NCBI GenBank assembly: GCA_002394465.1
Contig: DGTU01000026.1
Span: 1-9,068, forward strand
Direction: 5' to 3'
Origin: Treponema sp. UBA4328
Lineage (GTDB): Bacteria > Spirochaetota > Spirochaetia > Treponematales > Treponemataceae
Length of the DNA stretch: 9,068 nucleotides
The notes under the pieces were generated by a model. The model saw only the letters and a list, made by a program, of their open reading frames with translations. It made no database searches and was not told the DNA's origin. The position numbers and the translations under genes are program-made. This document shows, one piece after another, positions 1-6,778 of the stretch (position 1 is the first letter of the stretch; each line of letters opens with the position of its first letter).

Positions 1-191
1 TCAAATGTCATGTCAAAAAGAACACGACCCTCAACATCACCGGCAAGACCTACCAAAGCAGCTACACCCATAACAGGCATTGCAGTTGACTTTAAGTACA
101 GGTCACCACGTGTAACATCAGCTCCACCCAGAACTTCTTTAAGAACTTGATACGAAGTTTCAACGAACGGATTAATGTATTCAACTCTCAT
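1..191 (-). CDS. cheX: CheX, CheY-phosphate phosphatase (N-terminal 63 residues, runs off left edge)
   Basis: CheX removes phosphate from the response regulator CheY-P in the cytoplasm and so ends the chemotaxis signal. Translating the minus strand from the ATG at 189-191 gives an open frame to the window edge beginning MRVEYINPFVETSYQVLKEV, followed by a short loop and GDLYLKS. This matches the N-terminal helix (NPFxxA/TxxVxKxVLG) of CheX proteins such as that of Thermotoga maritima, as I remember it. A clear Shine-Dalgarno, AGGAG at 199-203, lies 7 bases before the ATG. The gene starts 16 bases after the cheW-cheR stop, so it is the third gene of the operon. The catalytic E-x2-N motif lies further on, outside the window, and so cannot be checked. 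cheY is expected next by comparison with described Treponema che operons (cheA-cheW-cheX-cheY). Confidence 0.9.
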   Translation of the reverse strand, partial: MRVEYINPFVETSYQVLKEVLGGADVTRGDLYLKSTAMPVMGVAALVGLAGDVEGRVLFDMTF

Positions 192-207
192 TCTTTATCT
201 CCTACCT

Positions 208-1602
208 CTATTGTTTTCCAAATGTCATAATCGTACCGGCTTTTTTCGGTACCCATTTACTGTTCTTTTCGAGGGATTCATTCTGACCAAGAATAACAAT
301 ACCGTTACCCTTAAGTTTTTCAGTAAAATCCTCAACAATCTTTTCCTGACCAGTCTGAGACAGGAAAGATACAAGATCACGAGCAAAAATTATATCACAG
401 ACCGGCAGGGCATTTGTATTTGCACAGTCATGATATTCAAACATTATGCTGTCCTTTACGTCAGACGTAAACGTGAAATCACCGTTAGCTTTTTTCGTTA
501 CATATGGTGCATACCAGTCATTTGCAACGTTTGCAGGAACTGACATAAGCGGTGCATTAGAAACATTCAGCAGATCAATGTCGTGTGCGTAAATACGGAT
601 TTTTGCCTCCGGATACCTTCTCTTAAGGAGACACGCAAGTGAATATGTTTCCATACCCTTGCCGCATCCAGGATTCCATACGACAATCTGCTTTGCACTG
701 TTATCAGGAAGAGCCTTGTAAACTGAATCAGCATAATCCTTTGTCCACCAGTCATTGCTGCATGGAGAGAAGAACGGCTTAAGGAATTCCTCTGCCTCTT
801 CAGCATTCTGAAGCTGAGACTTATCCTTTCCGCGTGCCTTAACCCATTCACCGAAGCGTGTTTTTGCCCAGTCAGTATTTACCGGAGTTACGGTAAACTT
901 CTTCATTGATTCAAGTGCATTTCCGACGAAAGCAAAGTCAACGTCAGAAACCTGCTGTGCCTTAGGAGCAGCAACAGATTTAACTGATGACATTTTTGGA
1001 GCTACGGCAGCAGCCCTTGCCATCATCTGGTTTGCTTTTTCTTCTTTTTCAGCTTCAGTTGCCTTTGAATTGAAGATTTTATCAACATCAAGAAGGATAT
1101 AAAGCCTGTTTGCTACCTCTGCAACACCCTGAATATACTTGATGTTTATGTCACCAAAAAGAGGATGAGGAGGATTGATTGTAGATTTCTGAATACCGAC
1201 AACCTTATCGATTTCATCAACTACAATACCGAAAACCTGCTCGCCGACTGAAAGAATAAGCATATTCTCCAGCGCGTCAGGAGCACGTTCTTCTATTTCA
1301 ATATTAAAGAAAAGCCTGAGGTCAATAATCGGAATAATATCACCGCGGAGGTTATATACACCGAGTACGAACGGAAGAGTATTAGGAACATATGTAAAGC
1401 GTCCTGCCTTTGCAATTTCCTTTACTTTCATGATATCAATGGCATAATCTTTTCCCGCAAGCGAGAAAGTAACCATCTTATAGTCAATTAATGACAGTCT
1501 TTCTTTTTCTTCCGCATTCTGCAGCTGAACCTGAACCTGCGCAAGGTTATCAGCGAGAACTTGATTAATATTTACCGGATTTTCCTGAACTGCTGTACCC
1601 AT
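208..1602 (-). CDS. cheW: CheW adaptor fused to a CheR-like (methyltransferase-fold) domain
   Basis: Scaffold protein that couples chemoreceptors to the CheA kinase at the membrane-bound array. The 464 residues comprise: an N-terminal helical extension (about 1-40); a CheW domain (about 41-178) with the typical GxYNLRGDIIPIIDL stretch at 81-95; a linker rich in Ala and Lys (about 180-220); and a CheR-like domain (about 240-464). CheW proteins are usually about 150-170 residues, so this is a fusion. The CheR part keeps a Rossmann-like motif (WNPGCGKGMETYS, 309-321) and HDID (340-343), but key methyltransferase positions differ. The TxFFR motif reads KPFFS (275-279), and the usual RNVxIYF reads RDLVSFL (408-414), so methyl transfer may be lost. 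GGAG at 1612-1615, inside the last codons of cheA, is the Shine-Dalgarno, 9 bases before the ATG. Spirochaete CheW-CheR-like fusions are known from T. denticola. The role of the second domain here is inference. Confidence 0.92.
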   Translation of the reverse strand: MGTAVQENPVNINQVLADNLAQVQVQLQNAEEKERLSLIDYKMVTFSLAGKDYAIDIMKVKEIAKAGRFTYVPNTLPFVLGVYNLRGDIIPIIDLRLFFNIEIEERAPDALENMLILSVGEQVFGIVVDEIDKVVGIQKSTINPPHPLFGDINIKYIQGVAEVANRLYILLDVDKIFNSKATEAEKEEKANQMMARAAAVAPKMSSVKSVAAPKAQQVSDVDFAFVGNALESMKKFTVTPVNTDWAKTRFGEWVKARGKDKSQLQNAEEAEEFLKPFFSPCSNDWWTKDYADSVYKALPDNSAKQIVVWNPGCGKGMETYSLACLLKRRYPEAKIRIYAHDIDLLNVSNAPLMSVPANVANDWYAPYVTKKANGDFTFTSDVKDSIMFEYHDCANTNALPVCDIIFARDLVSFLSQTGQEKIVEDFTEKLKGNGIVILGQNESLEKNSKWVPKKAGTIMTFGKQ

Positions 1603-1608
1603 AATTCA

Positions 1609-4008
1609 CTACTCCACATTCAAAAATCCGCTTTCCTGGCGGGCTTCAACTTCCTGCCGAACACCAAGATCAAGCAGCTGACTTACATCAATAATCAGAG
1701 AAACAGATCCGTCACCGAGGATAGATGCACCTGCGATTCCCGGAGACTGTGTAAACTGATCGCGCAAAGGTTTGATTACGACGTCTTCCTCTCCAATCAG
1801 AGAGTCAACCATAATACCGATTTTCTTATCCTGAGAACCGACGATTACGACAAAGCAGTAATCACCGTCATCAGAAGTCTTAATATTAAACAGCCTGCTC
1901 AAACGAAGTACTGAAATTACTTCATTGCGGACGTTAAGAACTTCATGATTATCAATAGTATTGATATCTGCCTTCATGATACGGTGGCTTTCAATAACGG
2001 AAGCAATCGGAATTGAGTAAACTTCCTTGCCGACCTTAACAAGAAGTCCCTGAATAATAGCCAGGGTAAGCGGAAGTCTGATACTGAACTTAGATCCCTT
2101 GCCCTTCTCTGTAGTAACGTTGACCGTACCGTTAAGTTTGTCAATCATTGTTTTTACTACATCAAGACCTACACCACGGCCTGAAACGTTTGTAATCTTT
2201 GCAGCCGTTGAGAATCCCGGAAGGAATATAAGGTTTGCAGCTTCCTGCTCGTTAAGTATTTTATTCGGATGAATAAGGCCTTTTTCAATAGCCTTGTTAC
2301 GTACTTTTTCAGCATCAATTCCAGCACCATCATCAACAACATCGATGATAATCATGTTACCTTCATTTGCAGCCTTGAGAAGTACAGTTCCCGTTTCGTC
2401 CTTTCCGTTAGCCTTTCGTACATCAGGTGATTCAATACCGTGATCAACAGAGTTACGTACACAGTGCATGATCGGATCCATAAGGTCGTCAATAACTGTC
2501 TTGTCAAGTTCTGTATCTTCACCTTCAATCTGCAGCGTAACTTTCTTGCCGAGATCTTTCTGAAGATCGCGTACAACACGAGGGAAACGGTCGAAAATCT
2601 GACTGATAGGGACCATTCGGATTTTCATTACGCCTTCCTGAAGTTCCCCTGCAATACGGCCGAGGTTCTGGGTAGACGAATGGAATTTAGAATTCAAATC
2701 CTTGAAGTTGGTTTCGAATGCATCAAAGTACTGAGGCATGTCACCGAACTCCTGAAGGATGTTTGCTTTTATGTCTTTAACTGATACGCCGTTCTGGATT
2801 TCCTCGAGATACTGAGGAAGTTGTTCAAACATTCTCCTGATTTTTTCCTTGAATGATGAATCAAGGGTCTGGAACTGAATGAGCATATCAGAGAGATGAG
2901 TTGCACTCTGGTTAAATGAAGCCTTCGTAATTACTGTTTCAGAAACAAGGTTGAGCAGGTAGTCAATTCGCTTTGAATCTACACGAAGGATAGAACTCTG
3001 CTGTCCGTGATTAACTGCAGGAGTTGCCTTTGCAGCAGCCTTTTCTTTTGCAGGTTCCTGTGCTGCTTCAGCAGGTTTTGGTGCTTCGGGAGCAGGAGCC
3101 TGTGCAGCCGGTGCAGAAACAGCTTCTGGTTTCGGAGCAGCAGGAGCAGGAGCCGGGAAAGCAGACGGTGCAGAATCCTTTGCAACGGCATCATCAAGAC
3201 ACTTTGCATCGGTACTCAGCGTAACGTCATCAAGGAACGCACAGTCCTCAAGCTGATCTCCGGTACTTGTAGTAGCAATATAGTATGTAACGTCTTTATG
3301 AAATTCATCTTCATAAAGGGCATCAAAATCAGGAGTAGTCTTTAATACGGTTCCGACGGCTTTCAGTGCAGCAAAAACCTGAATACCGCCTACACTGTTC
3401 ATAGGATTTGTTTCATCAAAAACAACTGCAACCGACCAGAGTTTCTGACCGCCTGAACATCCCTGTTTAAGTTCAAGGAGTTCATATTCAGAAAGATCAA
3501 CTGAAACAGGACCTGAAGCTGCAGCAGCAGGTTTTGGAGCCGGAGCAGGTGCAGCTGCCGGTGCAGGAGCCGCTTTAGGAGCAGCCGTTTTTTTATCTTT
3601 TCCGCCGTTAGCAGGAATAAATGTCTTGATTTTCTCTGCAGTTTCTTCAATAACCGGTTCAGAATAAATTGAGCCGTTTGCCCGGGAATCGAGCATTGCC
3701 TTTATAACATCCAGGGCATGAAGGAGTACATCAACTATATCTTCGGTAACCTTAACCCTGTCAGAACGAACTTCATCAAGGAGGTCTTCCATTGTATGTG
3801 CAAATTCCGTGATTTCAGACATTTCTACGGTAGCAGAATTGCCTTTCAATGTATGAGCTGCACGGAAAATTTCGTCTATGGCGTCGTGATTTGACGGATC
3901 ATTTTCGATTGCGAGTATATTGCTTTCAAGGTTGTCAACCATCTGTTCGGCTTCAGAAAAGAAGTCTTTCAACAGTTCTTCATTATTAGCATCAAGAAAA
4001 TCACTCAT
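1609..4008 (-). CDS. cheA: Chemotaxis histidine kinase CheA
   Basis: Receptor-coupled cytoplasmic kinase that autophosphorylates and passes phosphate to CheY. All five CheA domains are visible in 799 residues. P1 (about 1-130) has the phospho-acceptor His52 in AAHTLKGNSA. P2, which docks CheY (about 168-275), is flanked by two Ala/Pro-rich linkers (about 137-166 and 280-335). P3, the dimerisation domain, covers about 338-462. P4, the ATPase, covers about 463-648, with N box MHCVRNSVDHGIE (514-526), DDGAGID (559-565), F box PGFST (597-601) and GRGVGLD (610-616). P5, the CheW-like domain, covers about 650-785. P3 is roughly 60-65 residues longer between its two main helices than in T. maritima CheA as I recall it, which fits the atypical treponemal P3. 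The start gives MSDFLDANNEELLKDFF, a normal CheA beginning, although no good Shine-Dalgarno precedes it. First gene of the operon, 6 bases before cheW-cheR. Confidence 0.97.
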   Translation of the reverse strand: MSDFLDANNEELLKDFFSEAEQMVDNLESNILAIENDPSNHDAIDEIFRAAHTLKGNSATVEMSEITEFAHTMEDLLDEVRSDRVKVTEDIVDVLLHALDVIKAMLDSRANGSIYSEPVIEETAEKIKTFIPANGGKDKKTAAPKAAPAPAAAPAPAPKPAAAASGPVSVDLSEYELLELKQGCSGGQKLWSVAVVFDETNPMNSVGGIQVFAALKAVGTVLKTTPDFDALYEDEFHKDVTYYIATTSTGDQLEDCAFLDDVTLSTDAKCLDDAVAKDSAPSAFPAPAPAAPKPEAVSAPAAQAPAPEAPKPAEAAQEPAKEKAAAKATPAVNHGQQSSILRVDSKRIDYLLNLVSETVITKASFNQSATHLSDMLIQFQTLDSSFKEKIRRMFEQLPQYLEEIQNGVSVKDIKANILQEFGDMPQYFDAFETNFKDLNSKFHSSTQNLGRIAGELQEGVMKIRMVPISQIFDRFPRVVRDLQKDLGKKVTLQIEGEDTELDKTVIDDLMDPIMHCVRNSVDHGIESPDVRKANGKDETGTVLLKAANEGNMIIIDVVDDGAGIDAEKVRNKAIEKGLIHPNKILNEQEAANLIFLPGFSTAAKITNVSGRGVGLDVVKTMIDKLNGTVNVTTEKGKGSKFSIRLPLTLAIIQGLLVKVGKEVYSIPIASVIESHRIMKADINTIDNHEVLNVRNEVISVLRLSRLFNIKTSDDGDYCFVVIVGSQDKKIGIMVDSLIGEEDVVIKPLRDQFTQSPGIAGASILGDGSVSLIIDVSQLLDLGVRQEVEARQESGFLNVE

Positions 4009-4015
4009 ACTTTAT

Positions 4016-4043
4016 ATTTTAACCCGATTGTTTTGAAAGTCAA
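4016..4043 (-). promoter_or_regulatory. Sigma-70-type promoter of the cheA operon, close to the ATG
   Basis: On the minus strand, TTGACT (4038-4043) and TAAAAT (4016-4021) are separated by 16 bases, each one base off the vegetative consensus. Only 7 bases (4009-4015) lie between the -10 box and the cheA ATG, so transcription would begin at or next to the A of the start codon. No Shine-Dalgarno is seen. An alternative -10, TATAAA at 4013-4018, would need a spacer of about 19 bases and lies even closer to the ATG. Confidence 0.62.
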
Positions 4044-4093
4044 GGATAACAAATAAAAAAAATTGCATGAAAATGAGTGCCCTGATTTTTAGC

Positions 4094-4121
4094 TAAAGGT
4101 ATGCAGGAATCATGCCGATAA
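4094..4121 (+). promoter_or_regulatory. Probable sigma-28 (FliA) promoter of the outer-membrane protein gene
   Basis: TAAAGG begins at 4094 and GCCGATAA occupies 4114-4121. The bacterial flagellar sigma consensus is TAAA, about 15 bases, then GCCGATAA. The -10 box here is an exact match, and the spacer from TAAA is 16 bases, one longer than ideal. Predicted transcription start is near 4127-4129, giving a leader of about 38 bases. There is no vegetative -35 at the right distance from the GATAAT contained in the box. Treponemes encode FliA, so the assignment is plausible, but it rests on sequence only. Confidence 0.6.
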
Positions 4122-4126
4122 TGAAA

Positions 4127-4158
4127 CGGGTTTTTACAGGCTTTTAAAAATCCGGAGG
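4127..4158 (+). promoter_or_regulatory. 5' leader hairpin reaching the Shine-Dalgarno of the outer-membrane protein gene
   Basis: CGGGTTTTTA (4127-4136) pairs with TAAAAATCCG (4145-4154): ten pairs, one of them G-U, around an 8-base loop. The left arm starts at about the predicted transcription start. The right arm ends on the first G of the Shine-Dalgarno GGAGG (4154-4158), which stands 7 bases before the ATG at 4166. Such a 5'-end stem could stabilise the mRNA or tune ribosome access. The pairing is seen in the sequence; any function is inference. Confidence 0.45.
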
Positions 4159-4165
4159 TTTTATT

Positions 4166-5428
4166 ATGAGACAATCAGATAATTTAATCAGCAGGCTCTT
4201 ACTCACTGCGGCATTTTTTCTTTTAATCTGCATGCCGCTTACTGCAGAAACAACTTTTACAGGTTACGCAGGAATTAAAGGAGATTTTGATTCAGATCCT
4301 GCAGAAGACGATTTTACGCCAAGACTCATGCTCGACACCTTTTTCTCAGGACAGCTGGCATTAAGTGAAAATTTCTTTATCCGCGGAGAATTTTCAATCC
4401 AGACGGAAGATCTTTTTGCCACAAGCATGTTTGACAAAAAAGAATCAGAATTCTATATAGATGAACTCTCAGCAACATACATAAAACCTTTCCTCGGAAA
4501 TACGCAGTACATAAGCCTGTTCTGCGGTACATTTGAACCTATCGGAAGCGATGTATTCCTTCAGAGACAGTTCGGAATCAAGCCTATTTCTTCACTTATA
4601 ACCGAAAACTGGCTCGGACTGCGCGGACCTTCCGTCTACCCTTTCTACGGTGCCGGAGGATCATACGTACTTCATTTTGATTCAGTCCCGGTTGCATCCG
4701 GACTTTACATTTACATGAACAAGGAAAACGAAAAGCGTGACAAACAGCTTAACCTTGACTGGCGCTTTGCAACCGTCCTCAACCTTCTCACCCTCGATTT
4801 CAGCGTCGGAATCGGAGCTCCGATGTCAGATAAGTCAAACGGAAAGGATGTAATCCTCGTAATTGATACGCTTTACCTGCACACTGGAGTCGATATGCTC
4901 CTCGGAGACAGATATTCATTCTCAGTTTACGGTCAGACAGGATTTAAAGATTATGCAGTCAGGGCCGGAGATGAAGAAAACGATTTCGGAGCAGATGACA
5001 TATACCTCATACTCGAACCGAGAATCTGCACGGATCAGTTCCATGCAAATTTCTCAGTATTCAGTCTTCCAGCTGAATCTGTAGAAACCATGATGTTCAT
5101 CAGCGCACTGGATGATGCCGGTAACCCGCTCAAAGCAACAGGACTTAACATTTCAGTCTTCACTGACAAGCTTTATATAAAGAATACAAACTACAGCTTC
5201 GGATACCACCTTACCTACGTAATAAAGGATAAGACACTCTGGGACTGCCAGAATCCGAAGAGTTTCTTCGTTGACAGTGATTACAGCATAAAAATTTCTC
5301 CATTCGTTTCAATGCCGCTCTTAAGCGGAGACATTAAACTCATGCTCCAGGCAGACCTTACGGAATTCAAGGATAACAACTGGAAAAAAGCACTCAAGCT
5401 TAACGTCGGATACAAATCCATACTGTAA
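4166..5428 (+). CDS. Secreted, probably outer-membrane beta-barrel protein of unknown family
   Basis: I do not recognise the family. The 420-residue product begins with a signal peptide: a short charged start, the hydrophobic run LLLTAAFFLLICMPL (about 11-25), and a likely signal peptidase I cut after Ala27 (PLTA, then ETTF). The mature part has many short alternating polar/hydrophobic stretches with aromatic residues, for example FTGYAGIKGDF, YISLFCGTF, SFSVYGQTGF and FGYHLTYVI, typical of membrane beta-strands. There are also Asp/Asn/Gly-rich turns and no further hydrophobic helix. The C-terminus, LKLNVGYKSIL, looks like a last strand but ends in Leu rather than Phe. Start choice is secure: GGAGG at 4154-4158 sits 7 bases before the ATG. 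The gene stands alone between a probable sigma-28 promoter and a terminator, divergent from cheA. A porin-like or surface role linked to motility is inference. Confidence 0.75.
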   Translation: MRQSDNLISRLLLTAAFFLLICMPLTAETTFTGYAGIKGDFDSDPAEDDFTPRLMLDTFFSGQLALSENFFIRGEFSIQTEDLFATSMFDKKESEFYIDELSATYIKPFLGNTQYISLFCGTFEPIGSDVFLQRQFGIKPISSLITENWLGLRGPSVYPFYGAGGSYVLHFDSVPVASGLYIYMNKENEKRDKQLNLDWRFATVLNLLTLDFSVGIGAPMSDKSNGKDVILVIDTLYLHTGVDMLLGDRYSFSVYGQTGFKDYAVRAGDEENDFGADDIYLILEPRICTDQFHANFSVFSLPAESVETMMFISALDDAGNPLKATGLNISVFTDKLYIKNTNYSFGYHLTYVIKDKTLWDCQNPKSFFVDSDYSIKISPFVSMPLLSGDIKLMLQADLTEFKDNNWKKALKLNVGYKSIL

Positions 5429-5442
5429 TGCATTACATAAAC

Positions 5443-5497
5443 AAAAAAGCGGCGGATACCTGAGAAGAAATCCCGGGCACCGCCGCTTTATTTTTTT
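5443..5497. terminator. Bidirectional intrinsic terminator between convergent genes
   Basis: AAAGCGGCGG (5446-5455) is a perfect inverted repeat of CCGCCGCTTT (5480-5489), with a 24-base loop. A run of A precedes it (5443-5448) and a run of T follows it (5491-5497 after TTTA), so it can stop transcripts from either side. It lies 17 bases after the plus-strand barrel gene stop and about 27 bases after the minus-strand dapL stop. Confidence 0.88.
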
Positions 5498-5516
5498 AAA
5501 CCGGATATTCAGATTA

Positions 5517-6740
5517 TCAGAAAGTAAATTTTGAAAGTCTTGCACAGGCTTCTTCGATGTCACTTCTGTGACCGAATGAACTGAAGCGTACAAAACTTTC
5601 ACCGGCAGGACCAAAGCCTGAACCCGGAGTCGTTACGACATGACATTTGTCGAGGATTTCATCGAATACTTCCCAGCTGGTTTTTCCAGGGAATTTAGCC
5701 CATACATAAGGACCGTTTCCAGTAAAATAAGCCTTTACGCCGAGAGCCTTGAAGTTTTCTCCGTCGAGTGTCTGCTTGATAAGCTTTCCATTCTCAAGAT
5801 AATAGTCAACCTGCGCCTTCATATCCTTAAGTCCCTGCTCATCAAGGGCTGCAAGACCACCAGCCTGGGCGATATTAGAAGCTCCGTTAAACAGGGTTGT
5901 CATGACGCGGTTCCAGTCTTTGTTGACACTCGAACCGTCAGCAAATTTAAGTTCATTCGGAACGATTGACCACCCGAGACGTACGCCTGTAAATCCTGCA
6001 GGCTTTGAAAATGAATTAACTTCGATGGCACACTTTCTTGCACCTTCGATTTCATAGATTGTCTTCGGAAGGTTTTTATCACGGATAAACTCGCAGTAAG
6101 CAGCATCATAGATAATGATGCATCCGTTTGCATTTGCAAAATCAACGAGCTTTTTCAGCTGTTCCCTTGTTGCAGTTGCACCGGTAGGATTGTTAGGCGA
6201 ACAGAAATAAATAAGGGTATTTTTCTTGATTTTTGAAAGTTCAGGGAAGAAGCTGTTTTCTTCAGTACACGGGAGGTATGTAATTCCCTTGTACCCTGCT
6301 CCGGTATTTTTACCGGCAGCTTTTACGACAACAGAACCGTCTACATAAACAGGATAGGCAGGATCCTGAACCGCAATTTTTACGTCAGAACCAAAAAGTG
6401 TCTGAATGCGGGCAATATCACATTTTGCACCGTCAGAAATAAATACTTCACCGGCATCTGCCATACCTTTATAGAAGACTTCAGCGATTCTTTCACGAAG
6501 GGCAGAATTTCCCTGTTCATCGCCATAACCGGAATAGCCCTCTGGAGTAGCAAGTGCAAGGCAGTAATCGCTCATTGCACCTGCAATATGTTTTGACAGA
6601 GGTTCAGTAGTATTTCCGATACCAAGTGAAATAATCTTAGCTTCAGGATGAGAAGCAGAATACTCACGACGACGGCGGGCGATCTCAGGGAAGAGATAAC
6701 CTGCCGTTAAATTTGCAAATCCAGAATTTCTTTTAATCAT
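5517..6740 (-). CDS. dapL: LL-diaminopimelate aminotransferase (DapL)
   Basis: PLP enzyme that converts tetrahydrodipicolinate directly to LL-diaminopimelate, using glutamate as amino donor, on the route to lysine and meso-diaminopimelate. The 407-residue protein matches plant and bacterial DapL closely as I recall them. Examples are AGYLFPEIARRR near the N-terminus, SLGIGNTTEP, EGYSGYGDEQG, SDGAKCDI, FCSPNNPTG, and the PLP-lysine motif SFSKPAGFTGVRLGW (Lys246). Near the end come TTPGSGFGPAGE and the substrate-carboxylate Arg385 in FVRFS. I chose the ATG at 6738-6740 (MIKRNSGF), the usual DapL start. An in-frame GTG at 6747-6749 would add three residues but abuts a predicted -10 box. No Shine-Dalgarno is visible. 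The gene ends with tandem stops TGA TAA (5514-5519). It lies 32 bases after the NSS transporter gene and may be co-transcribed with it. Confidence 0.95.
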   Translation of the reverse strand: MIKRNSGFANLTAGYLFPEIARRRREYSASHPEAKIISLGIGNTTEPLSKHIAGAMSDYCLALATPEGYSGYGDEQGNSALRERIAEVFYKGMADAGEVFISDGAKCDIARIQTLFGSDVKIAVQDPAYPVYVDGSVVVKAAGKNTGAGYKGITYLPCTEENSFFPELSKIKKNTLIYFCSPNNPTGATATREQLKKLVDFANANGCIIIYDAAYCEFIRDKNLPKTIYEIEGARKCAIEVNSFSKPAGFTGVRLGWSIVPNELKFADGSSVNKDWNRVMTTLFNGASNIAQAGGLAALDEQGLKDMKAQVDYYLENGKLIKQTLDGENFKALGVKAYFTGNGPYVWAKFPGKTSWEVFDEILDKCHVVTTPGSGFGPAGESFVRFSSFGHRSDIEEACARLSKFTF

Positions 6741-6749
6741 AGTATGCAC

Positions 6750-6778
6750 ATTCTAACGAAATGCACATTTTTTTACAA
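6750..6778 (-). promoter_or_regulatory. Possible dapL promoter overlapping the transporter stop codon
   Basis: On the minus strand, TTGTAA (6773-6778) and TAGAAT (6750-6755) are 17 bases apart. They match the vegetative consensus at 4 of 6 and 5 of 6 positions. The -35 box consists of the last Leu codon and the stop codon of the transporter gene. The -10 box ends 9 bases before the chosen dapL ATG, so the leader would be only about 0-3 bases. Confidence 0.5.

Noticed and set aside
175..543. Plus-strand open frame of 122 codons opposite the end of cheW-cheR
   Set aside because: It overlaps two well-supported genes, has no Shine-Dalgarno and has random-looking composition.
3000..3180. Repetitive GCA/GGAGCAGCAGGAGC-type DNA as a possible repeat element
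   Set aside because: It encodes the Ala/Pro linker of CheA; the repeats are irregular and explained by protein composition.
3007..3345. Plus-strand open frame rich in Cys, Arg and Ser
   Set aside because: It is the mirror of the Ala/Pro-rich linker and P2 of cheA; it has no Shine-Dalgarno and its composition is an artefact of GCA/GCT repeats.
4223..4234. Possible lipobox LLIC in the barrel protein signal peptide
   Set aside because: Ile directly before Cys is not accepted by signal peptidase II rules, and a signal peptidase I site (PLTA, then E) follows.
6747..6749. GTG start giving dapL three extra residues
   Set aside because: It abuts a good -10 box, has no Shine-Dalgarno, and the family normally starts at the MIKRN-type ATG at 6740.
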